Assembly (NCBI GenBank): GCA_032622095.1
Contig: CP136064.1
Location: 51,464,073-51,528,072, forward strand
Direction of reading: 5' to 3'
Source: Siphonodentalium dalli
Taxonomy: Eukaryota; Mollusca; Scaphopoda; Gadilida; Siphonodentaliidae
DNA: 64,000 bases
Made by a program: the position numbers and the translations under genes. Of the stretch, positions 11,179 through 26,081 are shown in pieces (positions within the stretch are counted from its first letter, which is position 1; the number at the start of each line of letters is the position of its first letter). The notes under the pieces were generated by a model, which saw only the letters and a list, made by a program, of their open reading frames with translations, made no database searches and was not told where the DNA came from.

Positions 11179-14100
11179 TTCAACCGATTCATAAAATTCA
11201 CTCATAACGACACTCAGTACATTTCATAGATACTTCACAACCATTTTTGTTCAAATCGGAGAGAAAAAAATTTTGACAAATTTTGCCCCTCCCCTAGCCC
11301 GGAAATATTTGAGCGGACCCTTGTCAAAATTTCCTGGTTTGGTCTTCTGTCTATGTTTAAGACGCTCACATAGACCAAATCCAGTTGTTGCGCTTCGTCT
11401 AGGAGAAGATCTGGGCACAAGCACTTTCTACACATGGACTTTATTAGTACATTTTTCGATGTATTATAACTTGGTCATTTCTCAACCGATTTACAAAATT
11501 CTTTCACGAGTAGCATCAGTACGTCGTATAGATACCCGACAGTAAAAATGGTTGGAATCGGTGACAAGAAAAAATTGACAAATTTTGCACCCCTCCCCAG
11601 GTCAACAAATTGTTTTCGGACCTTGGTGAAAATTTCCCCGATTCTTACCCTTTCGTTAATAAACACGATTACGAGAACCGAATTCAGCTGTTTGGCTTCG
11701 TATAAAAGAAGATCTGGGCACAAACTTTTTCCATTTGTTTTGTTTAAGGGCCATAACTCTGGAAATCAAGTTGGGACACAAACCTAAATGTTTCGATTCC
11801 ATGTAACTTGGCAAGGTGCATATACCTACCAAATTCCAATGTTATACCTTTTAAACTGTCTGAGATATAAGAGTTACAAAATATATTAAGAACTATAAAT
11901 AATGAAAAATAAAAATAAAAATATGAATAACAATATACTTCCATATTAAAATATGGAAGTATAATAAGGGAATCGCGCGGAATTGATTGGAATGTCGATA
12001 TTATGATTTATTGACATTTCTGTGTTCAGTTTGAACGTTCTGGTGTGACCCCCACCCATGCATCGAAATTTGGTGACGCGGATAGAATAGTCGTCATATA
12101 TCTGCCAATTTTCGAGATATCGAGCTAATTTTTGCGTCATTGTGTTCGTACTTGATTCCCCTTTAACAGTTAGCGAGGTTCTGGTGAGGTATTGTGGCGA
12201 CATTCTACTATGTAGGCCAATATGTATGTTGTTAAGTATATACTTTTCGAATATCTCTGGCCTCCATCGACATAATGCGGCAAGTTGGTAGTCGTTTAGA
12301 AGTACTCGAAATTCCCCATCGAATGACACCAAACACGTGACGATCGGTTGAAGGAATTTAAATTGATAGTGCATTTTCTGTAAACTTGAACAAAAGGAAG
12401 GGGCCACAATTTCTACATTTTTCAACCGATTCATAAAATTCACTCATAACGACACTCAGTACATTTCATAGATACTTCACAACCATTTTTGTTCAAATCG
12501 GAGAGAAAAAAATTTTGACAAATTTTGCCCCTCCCCTAGCCCGGAAATATTTGAGCGGACCCTTGTCAAAATTTCCTGGTTTGGTCTTCTGTCTATGTTT
12601 AAGACGCTCACATAGACCAAATCCAGTTGTTGCGCTTCGTCTAGGAGAAGATCTGGGCACAAACACTTTCTACACATGGACTTTATTAGTACATTTTTCG
12701 ATGTATTATAACTTGGTCATTTCTCAACCGATTTACAAAATTCTTTCACGAGTAGCATCAGTACGTCGTATAGATACCCGACAGTAAAAATGGTTGGAAT
12801 CGGTGACAAGAAAAAATTGACAAATTTTGCACCCCTCCCCAGGTCAACAAATTGTTTTCGGACCTTGGTGAAAATTTCCCCGATTCTTACCCTTTCGTTA
12901 ATAAACACGATTACGAGAACCGAATTCAGCTGTTTGGCTTCGTATAAAAGAAGATCTGGGCACAAACTTTTTCCATTTGTTTTGTTTAAGGGCCATAACT
13001 CTGGAAATCAAGTTGGGACACAAACCTAAATGTTTCGATTCCATGTAACTTGGCAAGGTGCATATACCTACCAAATTCCAATGTTATACCTTTTAAACTG
13101 TCTGAGATATAAGAGTTACAAAATATATTAAGAACTATAAATAATGAAAAATAAAAATAAAAATATGAATAACAATATACTTCCATATTAAAATATGGAA
13201 GTATAATAAGGGAATCGCGCGGAATTGATTGGAATGTCGATATTATGATTTATTGACATTTCTGTGTTCAGTTTGAACGTTCTGGTGTGACCCCCACCCA
13301 TGCATCGAAATTTGGTGACGCGGATAGAATAGTCGTCATATATCTGCCAATTTTCGAGATATCGAGCTAATTTTTGCGTCATTGTGTTCGTACTTGATTC
13401 CCCTTTAACAGTTAGCGGGGTTCTGGTGAGGTATTGTGGCGACATTCTACTATGTAGGCCAATATGTATGTTGTTAAGTATATACTTTTCGAATATCTCT
13501 GGCCTCCATCGACATAATGCGGCAAGTTGGTAGTCGTTTAGAAGTACTCGAAATTCCCCATCGAATGACACCAAACACGTGACGATCGGTTGAAGGAATT
13601 TAAATTGATAGTGCATTTTCTGTAAACTTGAACAAAAGGAAGGGGCCACAATTTCTACATTTTTCAACCGATTCATAAAATTCACTCATAACGACACTCA
13701 GTACATTTCATAGATACTTCACAACCATTTTTGTTCAAATCGGAGAGAAAAAAATTTTGACAAATTTTGCCCCTCCCCTAGCCCGGAAATATTTGAGCGG
13801 ACCCTTGTCAAAATTTCCTGGTTTGGTCTTCTGTCTATGTTTAAGACGCTCACATAGACCAAATCCAGTTGTTGCGCTTCGTCTAGGAGAAGATCTGGGC
13901 ACAAGCACTTTCTACACATGGACTTTATTAGTACATTTTTCGATGTATTATAACTTGGTCATTTCTCAACCGATTTACAAAATTCTTTCACGAGTAGCAT
14001 CAGTACGTCGTATAGATACCCGACAGTAAAAATGGTTGGAATCGGTGACAAGAAAAAATTGACAAATTTTGCACCCCTCCCCAGGTCAACAAATTGTTTT

Positions 14101-14904
14101 CGGACCTTGGTGAAAATTTCCCCGATTCTTACCCTTTCGTTAATAAACACGATTACGAGAACCGAATTCAGCTGTTTGGCTTCGTATAAAAGAAGATCTG
14201 GGCACAAACTTTTTCCATTTGTTTTGTTTAAGGGCCATAACTCTGGAAATCAAGTTGGGACACAAACCTAAATGTTTCGATTCCATGTAACTTGGCAAGG
14301 TGCATATACCTACCAAATTCCAATGTTATACCTTTTAAACTGTCTGAGATATAAGAGTTACAAAATATATTAAGAACTATAAATAATGAAAAATAAAAAT
14401 AAAAATATGAATAACAATATACTTCCATATTAAAATATGGAAGTATAATAAGGGAATCGCGCGGAATTGATTGGAATGTCGATATTATGATTTATTGACA
14501 TTTCTGTGTTCAGTTTGAACGTTCTGGTGTGACCCCCACCCATGCATCGAAATTTGGTGACGCGGATAGAATAGTCGTCATATATCTGCCAATTTTCGAG
14601 ATATGGAGCTAATTTTTGCGTCATTGTGTTCGTACTTGATTCCCCTTTAACAGTTAGCGGGGTTCTGGTGAGGTATTGTGGCGACATTCTACTATGTAGG
14701 CCAATATGTATGTTGTTAAGTATATACTTTTCGAATATCTCTGGCCTCCATCGACATAATGCGGCAAGTTGGTAGTCGTTTAGAAGTACTCGAAATTCCC
14801 CATCGAATGACACCAAACACGTGACGATCGGTTGAAGGAATTTAAATTGATAGTGCATTTTCTGTAAACTTGAACAAAAGGAAGGGGCCACAATTTCTAC
14901 ATTT
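11179..14904 (+). repeat. Copies 10-12: first unit of a three-copy higher-order repeat
   Basis: Copy 10 carries a at 12176 (g elsewhere) and copy 12 carries g at 14605 (c elsewhere). The same two variants return exactly 3,726 bp later in copies 13 and 15. Copy 11 has a private a at 12663. The unit is 3 x 1,242 bp. Confidence 0.75.
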
Positions 14905-17900
14905 TTCAACCGATTCATAAAATTCACTCATAACGACACTCAGTACATTTCATAGATACTTCACAACCATTTTTGTTCAAATCGGAGAGAAAAAAAATTT
15001 GACAAATTTTGCCCCTCCCCTAGCCCGGAAATATTTGAGCGGACCCTTGTCAAAATTTCCTGGTTTGGTCTTCTGTCTATGTTTAAGACGCTCACATAGA
15101 CCAAATCCAGTTGTTGCGCTTCGTCTAGGAGAAGATCTGGGCACAAGCACTTTCTACACATGGACTTTATTAGTACATTTTTCGATGTATTATAACTTGG
15201 TCATTTCTCAACCGATTTACAAAATTCTTTTACGAGTAGCATCAGTACGTCGTATAGATACCCGACAGTAAAAATGGTTGGAATCGGTGACAAGAAAAAA
15301 TTGACAAATTTTGCACCCCTCCCCAGGTCAACAAATTGTTTTCGGACCTTGGTGAAAATTTCCCCGATTTTTACCCTTTCGTTAATAAACACGATTACGA
15401 GAACCGAATTCAGCTGTTTGGCTTCGTATAAAAGAAGATCTGGGCACAAACTTTTTCCATTTGTTTTGTTTAAGGGCCATAACTCTGGAAATCAAGTTGG
15501 GACACAAACCTAAATGTTTCGATTCCATGTAACTTGGCAAGGTGCATATACCTACCAAATTCCAATGTTATACCTTTTAAACTGTCTGAGATATAAGAGT
15601 TACAAAATATATTAAGAACTATAAATAATGAAAAATAAAAATAAAAATATGAATAACAATATACTTCCATATTAAAATATGGAAGTATAATAAGGGAATC
15701 GCGCGGAATTGATTGGAATGTCGATATTATGATTTATTGACATTTCTGTGTTCAGTTTGAACGTTCTGGTGTGACCCCCACCCATGCATCGAAATTTGGT
15801 GACGCGGATAGAATAGTCGTCATATATCTGCCAATTTTCGAGATATCGAGCTAATTTTTGCGTCATTGTGTTCGTACTTGATTCCCCTTTAACAGTTAGC
15901 GAGGTTCTGGTGAGGTATTGTGGCGACATTCTACTATGTAGGCCAATATGTATGTTGTTAAGTATATACTTTTCGAATATCTCTGGCCTCCATCGACATA
16001 ATGCGGCAAGTTGGTAGTCGTTTAGAAGTACTCGAAATTCCCCATCGAATGACACCAAACACGTGACGATCGGTTGAAGGAATTTAAATTGATAGTGCAT
16101 TTTCTGTAAACTTGAACAAAAGGAAGGGGCCACAATTTCTACATTTTTCAACCGATTCATAAAATTCACTCATAACGACACTCAGTACATTTCATAGATA
16201 CTTCACAACCATTTTTGTTCAAATCGGAGAGAAAAAATTTTTGACAAATTTTGCCCCTCCCCTAGCCCGGAAATATTTGAGCGGACCCTTGTCAAAATTT
16301 CCTGGTTTGGTCTTCTGTCTATGTTTAAGACGCTCACATAGACCAAATCCAGTTGTTGCGCTTCGTCTAGGAGAAGATCTGGGCACAAGCACTTTCTACA
16401 CATGGACTTTATTAGTACATTTTTCGATGTATTATAACTTGGTCATTTCTCAACCGATTTACAAAATTCTTTCACGAGTAGCATCAGTACGTCGTATAGA
16501 TACCCGACAGTAAAAATGGTTGGAATCGGTGACAAGAAAAAATTGACAAATTTTGCACCCCTCCCCAGGTCAACAAATTGTTTTCGGACCTTGGTGAAAA
16601 TTTCCCCGATTCTTACCCTTTCGTTAATAAACACGATTACGAGAACCGAATTCAGCTGTTTGGCTTCGTATAAAAGAAGATCTGGGCACAAACTTTTTCC
16701 ATTTGTTTTGTTTAAGGGCCATAACTCTGGAAATCAAGTTGGGACACAAACCTAAATGTTTCGATTCCATGTAACTTGGCAAGGTGCATATACCTACCAA
16801 ATTCCAATGTTATACCTTTTAAACTGTCTGAGATATAAGAGTTACAAAATATATTAAGAACTATAAATAATGAAAAATAAAAATAAAAATATGAATAACA
16901 ATATACTTCCATATTAAAATATGGAAGTATAATAAGGGAATCGCGCGGAATTGATTGGAATGTCGATATTATGATTTATTGACATTTCTGTGTTCAGTTT
17001 GAACGTTCTGGTGTGACCCCCACCCATGCATCGAAATTTGGTGACGCGGATAGAATAGTCGTCATATATCTGCCAATTTTCGAGATATCGAGCTAATTTT
17101 TGCGTCATTGTGTTCGTACTTGATTCCCCTTTAACAGTTAGCGGGGTTCTGGTGAGGTATTGTGGCGACATTCTACTATGTAGGCCAATATGTATGTTGT
17201 TAAGTATATACTTTTCGAATATCTCTGGCCTCCATCGACATAATGCGGCAAGTTGGTAGTCGTTTAGAAGTACTCGAAATTCCCCATCGAATGACACCAA
17301 ACACGTGACGATCGGTTGAAGGAATTTAAATTGATAGTGCATTTTCTGTAAACTTGAACAAAAGGAAGGGGCCACAATTTCTACATTTTTCAACCGATTC
17401 ATAAAATTCACTCATAACGACACTCAGTACATTTCATAGATACTTCACAACCATTTTTGTTCAAATCGGAGAGAAAAAATTTTTGACAAATTTTGCCCCT
17501 CCCCTAGCCCGGAAATATTTGAGCGGACCCTTGTCAAAATTTCCTGGTTTGGTCTTCTGTCTATGTTTAAGACGCTCACATAGACCAAATCCAGTTGTTG
17601 CGCTTCGTCTAGGAGAAGATCTGGGCACAAGCACTTTCTACACATGGACTTTATTAGTACATTTTTCGATGTATTATAACTTGGTCATTTCTCAACCGAT
17701 TTACAAAATTCTTTCACGAGTAGCATCAGTACGTCGTATAGATACCCGACAGTAAAAATGGTTGGAATCGGTGACAAGAAAAAATTGACAAATTTTGCAC
17801 CCCTCCCCAGGTCAACAAATTGTTTTCGGACCTTGGTGAAAATTTCCCCGATTCTTACCCTTTCGTTAATAAACACGATTACGAGAACCGAATTCAGCTG

Positions 17901-18630
17901 TTTGGCTTCGTATAAAAGAAGATCTGGGCACAAACTTTTTCCATTTGTTTTGTTTAAGGGCCATAACTCTGGAAATCAAGTTGGGACACAAACCTAAATG
18001 TTTCGATTCCATGTAACTTGGCAAGGTGCATATACCTACCAAATTCCAATGTTATACCTTTTAAACTGTCTGAGATATAAGAGTTACAAAATATATTAAG
18101 AACTATAAATAATGAAAAATAAAAATAAAAATATGAATAACAATATACTTCCATATTAAAATATGGAAGTATAATAAGGGAATCGCGCGGAATTGATTGG
18201 AATGTCGATATTATGATTTATTGACATTTCTGTGTTCAGTTTGAACGTTCTGGTGTGACCCCCACCCATGCATCGAAATTTGGTGACGCGGATAGAATAG
18301 TCGTCATATATCTGCCAATTTTCGAGATATGGAGCTAATTTTTGCGTCATTGTGTTCGTACTTGATTCCCCTTTAACAGTTAGCGGGGTTCTGGTGAGGT
18401 ATTGTGGCGACATTCTACTATGTAGGCCAATATGTATGTTGTTAAGTATATACTTTTCGAATATCTCTGGCCTCCATCGACATAATGCGGCAAGTTGGTA
18501 GTCGTTTAGAAGTACTCGAAATTCCCCATCGAATGACACCAAACACGTGACGATCGGTTGAAGGAATTTAAATTGATAGTGCATTTTCTGTAAACTTGAA
18601 CAAAAGGAAGGGGCCACAATTTCTACATTT
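14905..18630 (+). repeat. Copies 13-15: second unit of the three-copy higher-order repeat
   Basis: Repeats the markers of copies 10-12 at 15902 and 18331. Private changes accumulated afterwards or were lost from the first unit: t at 15231 and 15370, an A8T3 tract near 14990 in copy 13, and A6T5 tracts in copies 14 and 15 instead of the usual A7T4. Confidence 0.75.
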
Positions 18631-21600
18631 TTCAACCGATTCATAAAATTCACTCATAACGACACTCAGTACATTTCATAGATACTTCACAACCATTTTT
18701 GTTCAAATCGGAGAGAAAAAAATTTTGACAAATTTTGCCCCTCCCCTAGCCCGGAAATATTTGAGCGGACCCTTGTCAAAATTTCCTGGTTTGGTCTTCT
18801 GTCTATGTTTAAGACGCTCACATAGACCAAATCCAGTTGTTGCGCTTCGTCTAGGAGAAGATCTGGGCACAAGCACTTTCTACACATGGACTTTATTAGT
18901 ACATTTTTCGATGTATTATAACTTGGTCATTTCTCAACCGATTTACAAAATTCTTTCACGAGTAGCATCAGTACGTCGTATAGATACCCGACAGTAAAAA
19001 TGGTTGGAATCGGTGACAAGAAAAAATTGACAAATTTTGCACCCCTCCCCAGGTCAACAAATTGTTTTCGGACCTTGGTGAAAATTTCCCCGATTCTTAC
19101 CCTTTCGTTAATAAACACGATTACGAGAACCGAATTCAGCTGTTTGGCTTCGTATAAAAGAAGATCTGGGCACAAACTTTTTCCATTTGTTTTGTTTAAG
19201 GGCCATAACTCTGGAAATCAAGTTGGGACACAAACCTAAATGTTTCGATTCCATGTAACTTGGCAAGGTGCATATACCTACCAAATTCCAATGTTATACC
19301 TTTTAAACTGTCTGAGATATAAGAGTTACAAAATATATTAAGAACTATAAATAATGAAAAATAAAAATAAAAATATGAATAACAATATACTTCCATATTA
19401 AAATATGGAAGTATAATAAGGGAATCGCGCGGAATTGATTGGAATGTCGATATTATGATTTATTGACATTTCTGTGTTCAGTTTGAACGTTCTGGTGTGA
19501 CCCCCACCCATGCATCGAAATTTGGTGACGCGGATAGAATAGTCGTCATATATCTGCCAATTTTCGAGATATCGAGCTAATTTTTGCGTCATTGTGTTCG
19601 TACTTGATTCCCCTTTAACAGTTAGCGGGGTTCTGGTGAGGTATTGTGGCGACATTCTACTATGTAGGCCAATATGTATGTTGTTAAGTATATACTTTTC
19701 GAATATCTCTGGCCTCCATCGACATAATGCGGCAAGTTGGTAGTCGTTTAGAAGTACTCGAAATTCCCCATCGAATGACACCAAACACGTGACGATCGGT
19801 TGAAGGAATTTAAATTGATAGTGCATTTTCTGTAAACTTGAACAAAAGGAAGGGGCCACAATTTCTACATTTTTCAACCGATTCATAAAATTCACTCATA
19901 ACGACACTCAGTACATTTCATAGATACTTCACAACCATTTTTGTTCAAATCGGAGAGAAAAAGATTTTGACAAATTTTGCCCCTCCCCTAGCCCGGAAAT
20001 ATTTGAGCGGACCCTTGTCAAAATTTCCTGGTTTGGTCTTCTGTCTATGTTTAAGACGCTCACATAGACCAAATCCAGTTGTTGCGCTTCGTCTAGGAGA
20101 AGATCTGGGCACAAGCACTTTCTACACATGGACTTTATTAGTACATTTTTCGATGTATTATAACTTGGTCATTTCTCAACCGATTTACAAAATTCTTTCA
20201 CGAGTAGCATCAGTACGTCGTATAGATACCCGACAGTAAAAATGGTTGGAATCGGTGACAAGAAAAAATTGACAAATTTTGCACCCCTCCCCAGGTCAAC
20301 AAATTGTTTTCGGACCTTGGTGAAAATTTCCCCGATTCTTACCCTTTCGTTAATAAACACGATTACGAGAACCGAATTCAGCTGTTTGGCTTCGTATAAA
20401 AGAAGATCTGGGCACAAACTTTTTCCATTTGTTTTGTTTAAGGGCCATAACTCTGGAAATCAAGTTGGGACACAAACCTAAATGTTTCGATTCCATGTAA
20501 CTTGGCAAGGTGCATATACCTACCAAATTCCAATGTTCTACCTTTTAAACTGTCTGAGATATAAGAGTTACAAAATATATTAAGAACTATAAATAATGAA
20601 AAATAAAAATAAAAATATGAATAACAATATACTTCCATATTAAAATATGGAAGTATAATAAGGGAATCGCGCGGAATTGATTGGAATGTCGATATTATGA
20701 TTTATTGACATTTCTGTGTTCAGTTTGAACGTTCTGGTGTGACCCCCACCCATGCATCGAAATTTGGTGACGCGGATAGAATAGTCGTCATATATCTGCC
20801 AATTTTCGAGATATCGAGCTAATTTTTGCGTCATTGTGTTCGTACTTGATTCCCCTTTAACAGTTAGCGGGGTTCTGGTGAGGTATTGTGGCGACATTCT
20901 ACTATGTAGGCCAATATGTATGTTGTTAAGTATATACTTTTCGAATATCTCTGGCCTCCATCGACATAATGCGGCAAGTTGGTAGTCGTTTAGAAGTACT
21001 CGAAATTCCCCATCGAATGACACCAAACACGTGACGATCGGTTGAAGGAATTTAAATTGATAGTGCATTTTCTGTAAACTTGAACAAAAGGAAGGGGCCA
21101 CAATTTCTACATTTTTCAACCGATTCATAAAATTCACTCATAACGACACTCAGTACATTTCATAGATACTTCACAACCATTTTTGTTCAAATCGGAGAGA
21201 AAAAATTTTTGACAAATTTTGCCCCTCCCCTAGCCCGGAAATATTTGAGCGGACCCTTGTCAAAATTTCCTGGTTTGGTCTTCTGTCTATGTTTAAGACG
21301 CTCACATAGACCAAATCCAGTTGTTGCGCTTCGTCTAGGAGAAGATCTGGGCACAAGCACTTTCTACACATGGACTTTATTAGTACATTTTTCGATGTAT
21401 TATAACTTGGTCATTTCTCAACCGATTTACAAAATTCTTTCACGAGTAGCATCAGTACGTCGTATAGATACCCGACAGTAAAAATGGTTGGAATCGGTGA
21501 CAAGAAAAAATTGACAAATTTTGCACCCCTCCCCAGGTCAACAAATTGTTTTCGGACCTTGGTGAAAATTTCCCCGATTCTTACCCTTTCGTTAATAAAC

Positions 21601-24600
21601 ACGATTACGAGAACCGAATTCAGCTGTTTGGCTTCGTATAAAAGAAGATCTGGGCACAAACTTTTTCCATTTGTTTTGTTTAAGGGCCATAACTCTGGAA
21701 ATCAAGTTGGGACACAAACCTAAATGTTTCGATTCCATGTAACTTGGCAAGGTGCATATACCTACCAAATTCCAATGTTCTACCTTTTAAACTGTCTGAG
21801 ATATAAGAGTTACAAAATATATTAAGAACTATAAATAATGAAAAATAAAAATAAAAATATGAATAACAATATACTTCCATATTAAAATATGGAAGTATAA
21901 TAAGGGAATCGCGCGGAATTGATTGGAATGTCGATATTATGATTTATTGACATTTCTGTGTTCAGTTTGAACGTTCTGGTGTGACCCCCACCCATGCATC
22001 GAGATTTGGTGACGCGGATAGAATAGTCGTCATATATCTGCCAATTTTCGAGATATCGAGCTAATTTTTGCGTCATTGTGTTCGTACTTGATTCCCATTT
22101 AACAGTTAGCGGGTTCTGGTGAGGTATTGTGGCGACATTCTACTATGTAGGCCAATATGTATGTTGTTAAGTATATACTTTTCGAATATCTCTGGCCTCC
22201 ATCGACATAATGCGGCAAGTTGGTAGTCGTTTAGAAGTAATCGAAATTCCCCATCGAATGACACCAAACACGTGACGATCGGTTGAAGGAATTTAAATTG
22301 ATAGTGCATTTTCTGTAAACTTGAACAAAAGGAAGGGGCCACAATTTCTACATTTTTCAACCGATTCATAAAATTCACTCATAACGACACTCAGTACATT
22401 TCATAGATACTTCACAACCATTTTTGTTCAAATCGGAGAGAAAAAATTTTTGACAAATTTTTCCCCTCCCCTAGCCCGGAAATATTTGAGCGGACCCTTG
22501 TCAAAATTTCCTGGTTTGGTCTTCTGTCTATGTTTAAGACGCTCACATAGACCAAATCCAGTTGTTGCGCTTCGTCTAGGAGAAGATCTGGGCACAAGCA
22601 CTTTCTACACATGGACTTTATTAGTACATTTTTCGATGTATTATAACTTGGTCATTTCTCAACCGATTTACAAAATTCTTTCACGAGTAGCATCAGTACG
22701 TCGTATAGATACCCGACAGTAAAAATGGTTGGAATCGGTGACAAGAAAAAATTGACAAATTTTGCACCCCTCCCCAGGTCAACAAATTGTTTTCGGACCT
22801 TGGTGAAAATTTCCCCGATTCTTACCCTTTCGTTAATAAACACGATTACGAGAACCGAATTCAGCTGTTTGGCTTCGTATAAAAGAAGATCTGGGCACAA
22901 ACTTTTTCCATTTGTTTTGTTTAAGGGCCATAACTCTGGAAATCAAGTTGGGACACAAACCTAAATGTTTCGATTCCATGTAACTTGGCAAGGTGCATAT
23001 ACCTACCAAATTCCAATGTTCTACCTTTTAAACTGTCTGAGATATAAGAGTTACAAAATATATTAAGAACTATAAATAATGAAAAATAAAAATAAAAATA
23101 TGAATAACAATATACTTCCATATTAAAATATGGAAGTATAATAAGGGAATCGCGCGGAATTGATTGGAATGTCGATATTATGATTTATTGACATTTCTGT
23201 GTTCAGTTTGAACGTTCTGGTGTGACCCCCACCCATGCATCGAAATTTGGTGACGCGGATAGAATAGTCGTCATATATCTGCCAATTTTCGAGATATCGA
23301 GCTAATTTTTGCGTCATTGTGTTCGTACTTGATTCCCCTTTAACAGTTAGCGGGGTTCTGGTGAGGTATTGTGGCGACATTCTACTATGTAGGCCAATAT
23401 GTATGTTGTTAAGTATATACTTTTCGAATATCTCTGGCCTCCATCGACATAATGCGGCAAGTTGGTAGTCGTTTAGAAGTACTCGAAATTCCCCATCGAA
23501 TGACACCAAACACGTGACGATCGGTTGAAGGAATTTAAATTGATAGTGCATTTTCTGTAAACTTGAACAAAAGGAAGGGGCCACAATTTCTACATTTTTC
23601 AACCGATTCATAAAATTCACTCATAACGACACTCAGTACATTTCATAGATACTTCACAACCATTTTTGTTCAAATCGGAGAGAAAAAAATTTTGACAAAT
23701 TTTGCCCCTCCCCTAGCCCGGAAATATTTGAGCGGACCCTTGTCAAAATTTCCTGGTTTGGTCTTCTGTCTATGTTTAAGACGCTCACATAGACCAAATC
23801 CAGTTGTTGCGCTTCGTCTAGGAGAAGATCTGGGCACAAGCACTTTCTACACATGGACTTTATTAGTACATTTTTCGATGTATTATAACTTGGTCATTTC
23901 TCAACCGATTTACAAAATTCTTTCACGAGTAGCATCAGTACGTCGTATAGATACCCGACAGTAAAAATGGTTGGAATCGGTGACAAGAAAAAATTGACAA
24001 ATTTTGCACCCCTCCCCAGGTCAACAAATTGTTTTCGGACCTTGGTGAAAATTTCCCCGATTCTTACCCTTTCGTTAATAAACACGATTACGAGAACCGA
24101 ATTCAGCTGTTTGGCTTCGTATAAAAGAAGATCTGGGCACAAACTTTTTCCATTTGTTTTGTTTAAGGGCCATAACTCTGGAAATCAAGTTGGGACACAA
24201 ACCTAAATGTTTCGATTCCATGTAACTTGGCAAGGTGCATATACCTACCAAATTCCAATGTTATACCTTTTAAACTGTCTGAGATATAAGAGTTACAAAA
24301 TATATTAAGAACTATAAATAATGAAAAATAAAAATAAAAATATGAATAACAATATACTTCCATATTAAAATATGGAAGTATAATAAGGGAATCGCGCGGA
24401 ATTGATTGGAATGTCGATATTATGATTTATTGACATTTCTGTGTTCAGTTTGAACGTTCTGGTGTGACCCCCACCCATGCATCGAAATTTGGTGACGCGG
24501 ATAGAATAGTCGTCATATATCTGCCAATTTTCGAGATATGGAGCTAATTTTTGCGTCATTGTGTTCGTACTTGATTCCCCTTTAACAGTTAGCGGGGTTC

Positions 24601-26081
24601 TGGTGAGGTATTGTGGCGACATTCTACTATGTAGGCCAATATGTATGTTGTTAAGTATATACTTTTCGAATATCTCTGGCCTCCATCGACATAATGCGGC
24701 AAGTTGGTAGTCGTTTAGAAGTACTCGAAATTCCCCATCGAATGACACCAAACACGTGACGATCGGTTGAAGGAATTTAAATTGATAGTGCATTTTCTGT
24801 AAACTTGAACAAAAGGAAGGGGCCACAATTTCTACATTTTTCAACCGATTCATAAAATTCACTCATAACGACACTCAGTACATTTCATAGATACTTCACA
24901 ACCATTTTTGTTCAAATCGGAGAGAAAAAATTTTTGACAAATTTTGCCCCTCCCCTAGCCCGGAAATATTTGAGCGGACCCTTGTCAAAATTTCCTGGTT
25001 TGGTCTTCTGTCTATGTTTAAGACGCTCACATAGACCAAATCCAGTTGTTGCGCTTCGTCTAGGAGAAGATCTGGGCACAAGCACTTTCTACACATGGAC
25101 TTTATTAGTACATTTTTCGATGTATTATAACTTGGTCATTTCTCAACCGATTTACAAAATTCTTTCACGAGTAGCATCAGTACGTCGTATAGATACCCGA
25201 CAGTAAAAATGGTTGGAATCGGTGACAAGAAAAAATTGACAAATTTTGCACCCCTCCCCAGGTCAACAAATTGTTTTCGGACCTTGGTGAAAATTTCCCC
25301 GATTCTTACCCTTTCGTTAATAAACACGATTACGAGAACCGAATTCAGCTGTTTGGCTTCGTATAAAAGAAGATCTGGGCACAAACTTTTTCCATTTGTT
25401 TTGTTTAAGGGCCATAACTCTGGAAATCAAGTTGGGACACAAACCTAAATGTTTCGATTCCATGTAACTTGGCAAGGTGCATATACCTACCAAATTCCAA
25501 TGTTCTACCTTTTAAACTGTCTGAGATATAAGAGTTACAAAATATATTAAGAACTATAAATAATGAAAAATAAAAATAAAAATATGAATAACAATATACT
25601 TCCATATTAAAATATGGAAGTATAATAAGGGAATCGCGCGGAATTGATTGGAATGTCGATATTATGATTTATTGACATTTCTGTGTTCAGTTTGAACGTT
25701 CTGGTGTGACCCCCACCCATGCATCGAAATTTGGTGACGCGGATAGAATAGTCGTCATATATCTGCCAATTTTCGAGATATCGAGCTAATTTTTGCGTCA
25801 TTGTGTTCGTACTTGATTCCCCTTTAACAGTTAGCGGGGTTCTGGTGAGGTATTGTGGCGACATTCTACTATGTAGGCCAATATGTATGTTGTTAAGTAT
25901 ATACTTTTCGAATATCTCTGGCCTCCATCGACATAATGCGGCAAGTTGGTAGTCGTTTAGAAGTACTCGAAATTCCCCATCGAATGACACCAAACACGTG
26001 ACGATCGGTTGAAGGAATTTAAATTGATAGTGCATTTTCTGTAAACTTGAACAAAAGGAAGGGGCCACAATTTCTACATTT
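18631..26081 (+). repeat. Copies 16-21: mosaic transition zone
   Basis: At the site equivalent to 666, copies 1-16 have a and copies from 21 rightward have c. In between, copies 17-19 already have c (first at 20538) but copy 20 has a again (24263). Copy 20 also carries g at 24540, the marker of copies 12 and 15. Copy 17 has g at 19963 inside the A tract. Copy 18 has a cluster of changes, described separately, and copy 19 has t at 22462. Confidence 0.75.
21882..22369 (-). pseudogene. Copy 18 version of the 162-codon frame, frameshifted
   Basis: A one-base loss in the usual gggg run (22111-22113 has only three g) breaks the frame and creates a stop at once. Three substitutions lie in the same 240 bp: g at 22003 (F123S), a at 22097 (G92W) and a at 22240 (V44L). 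This is the most diverged copy of the frame outside the indel cluster. Confidence 0.6.
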
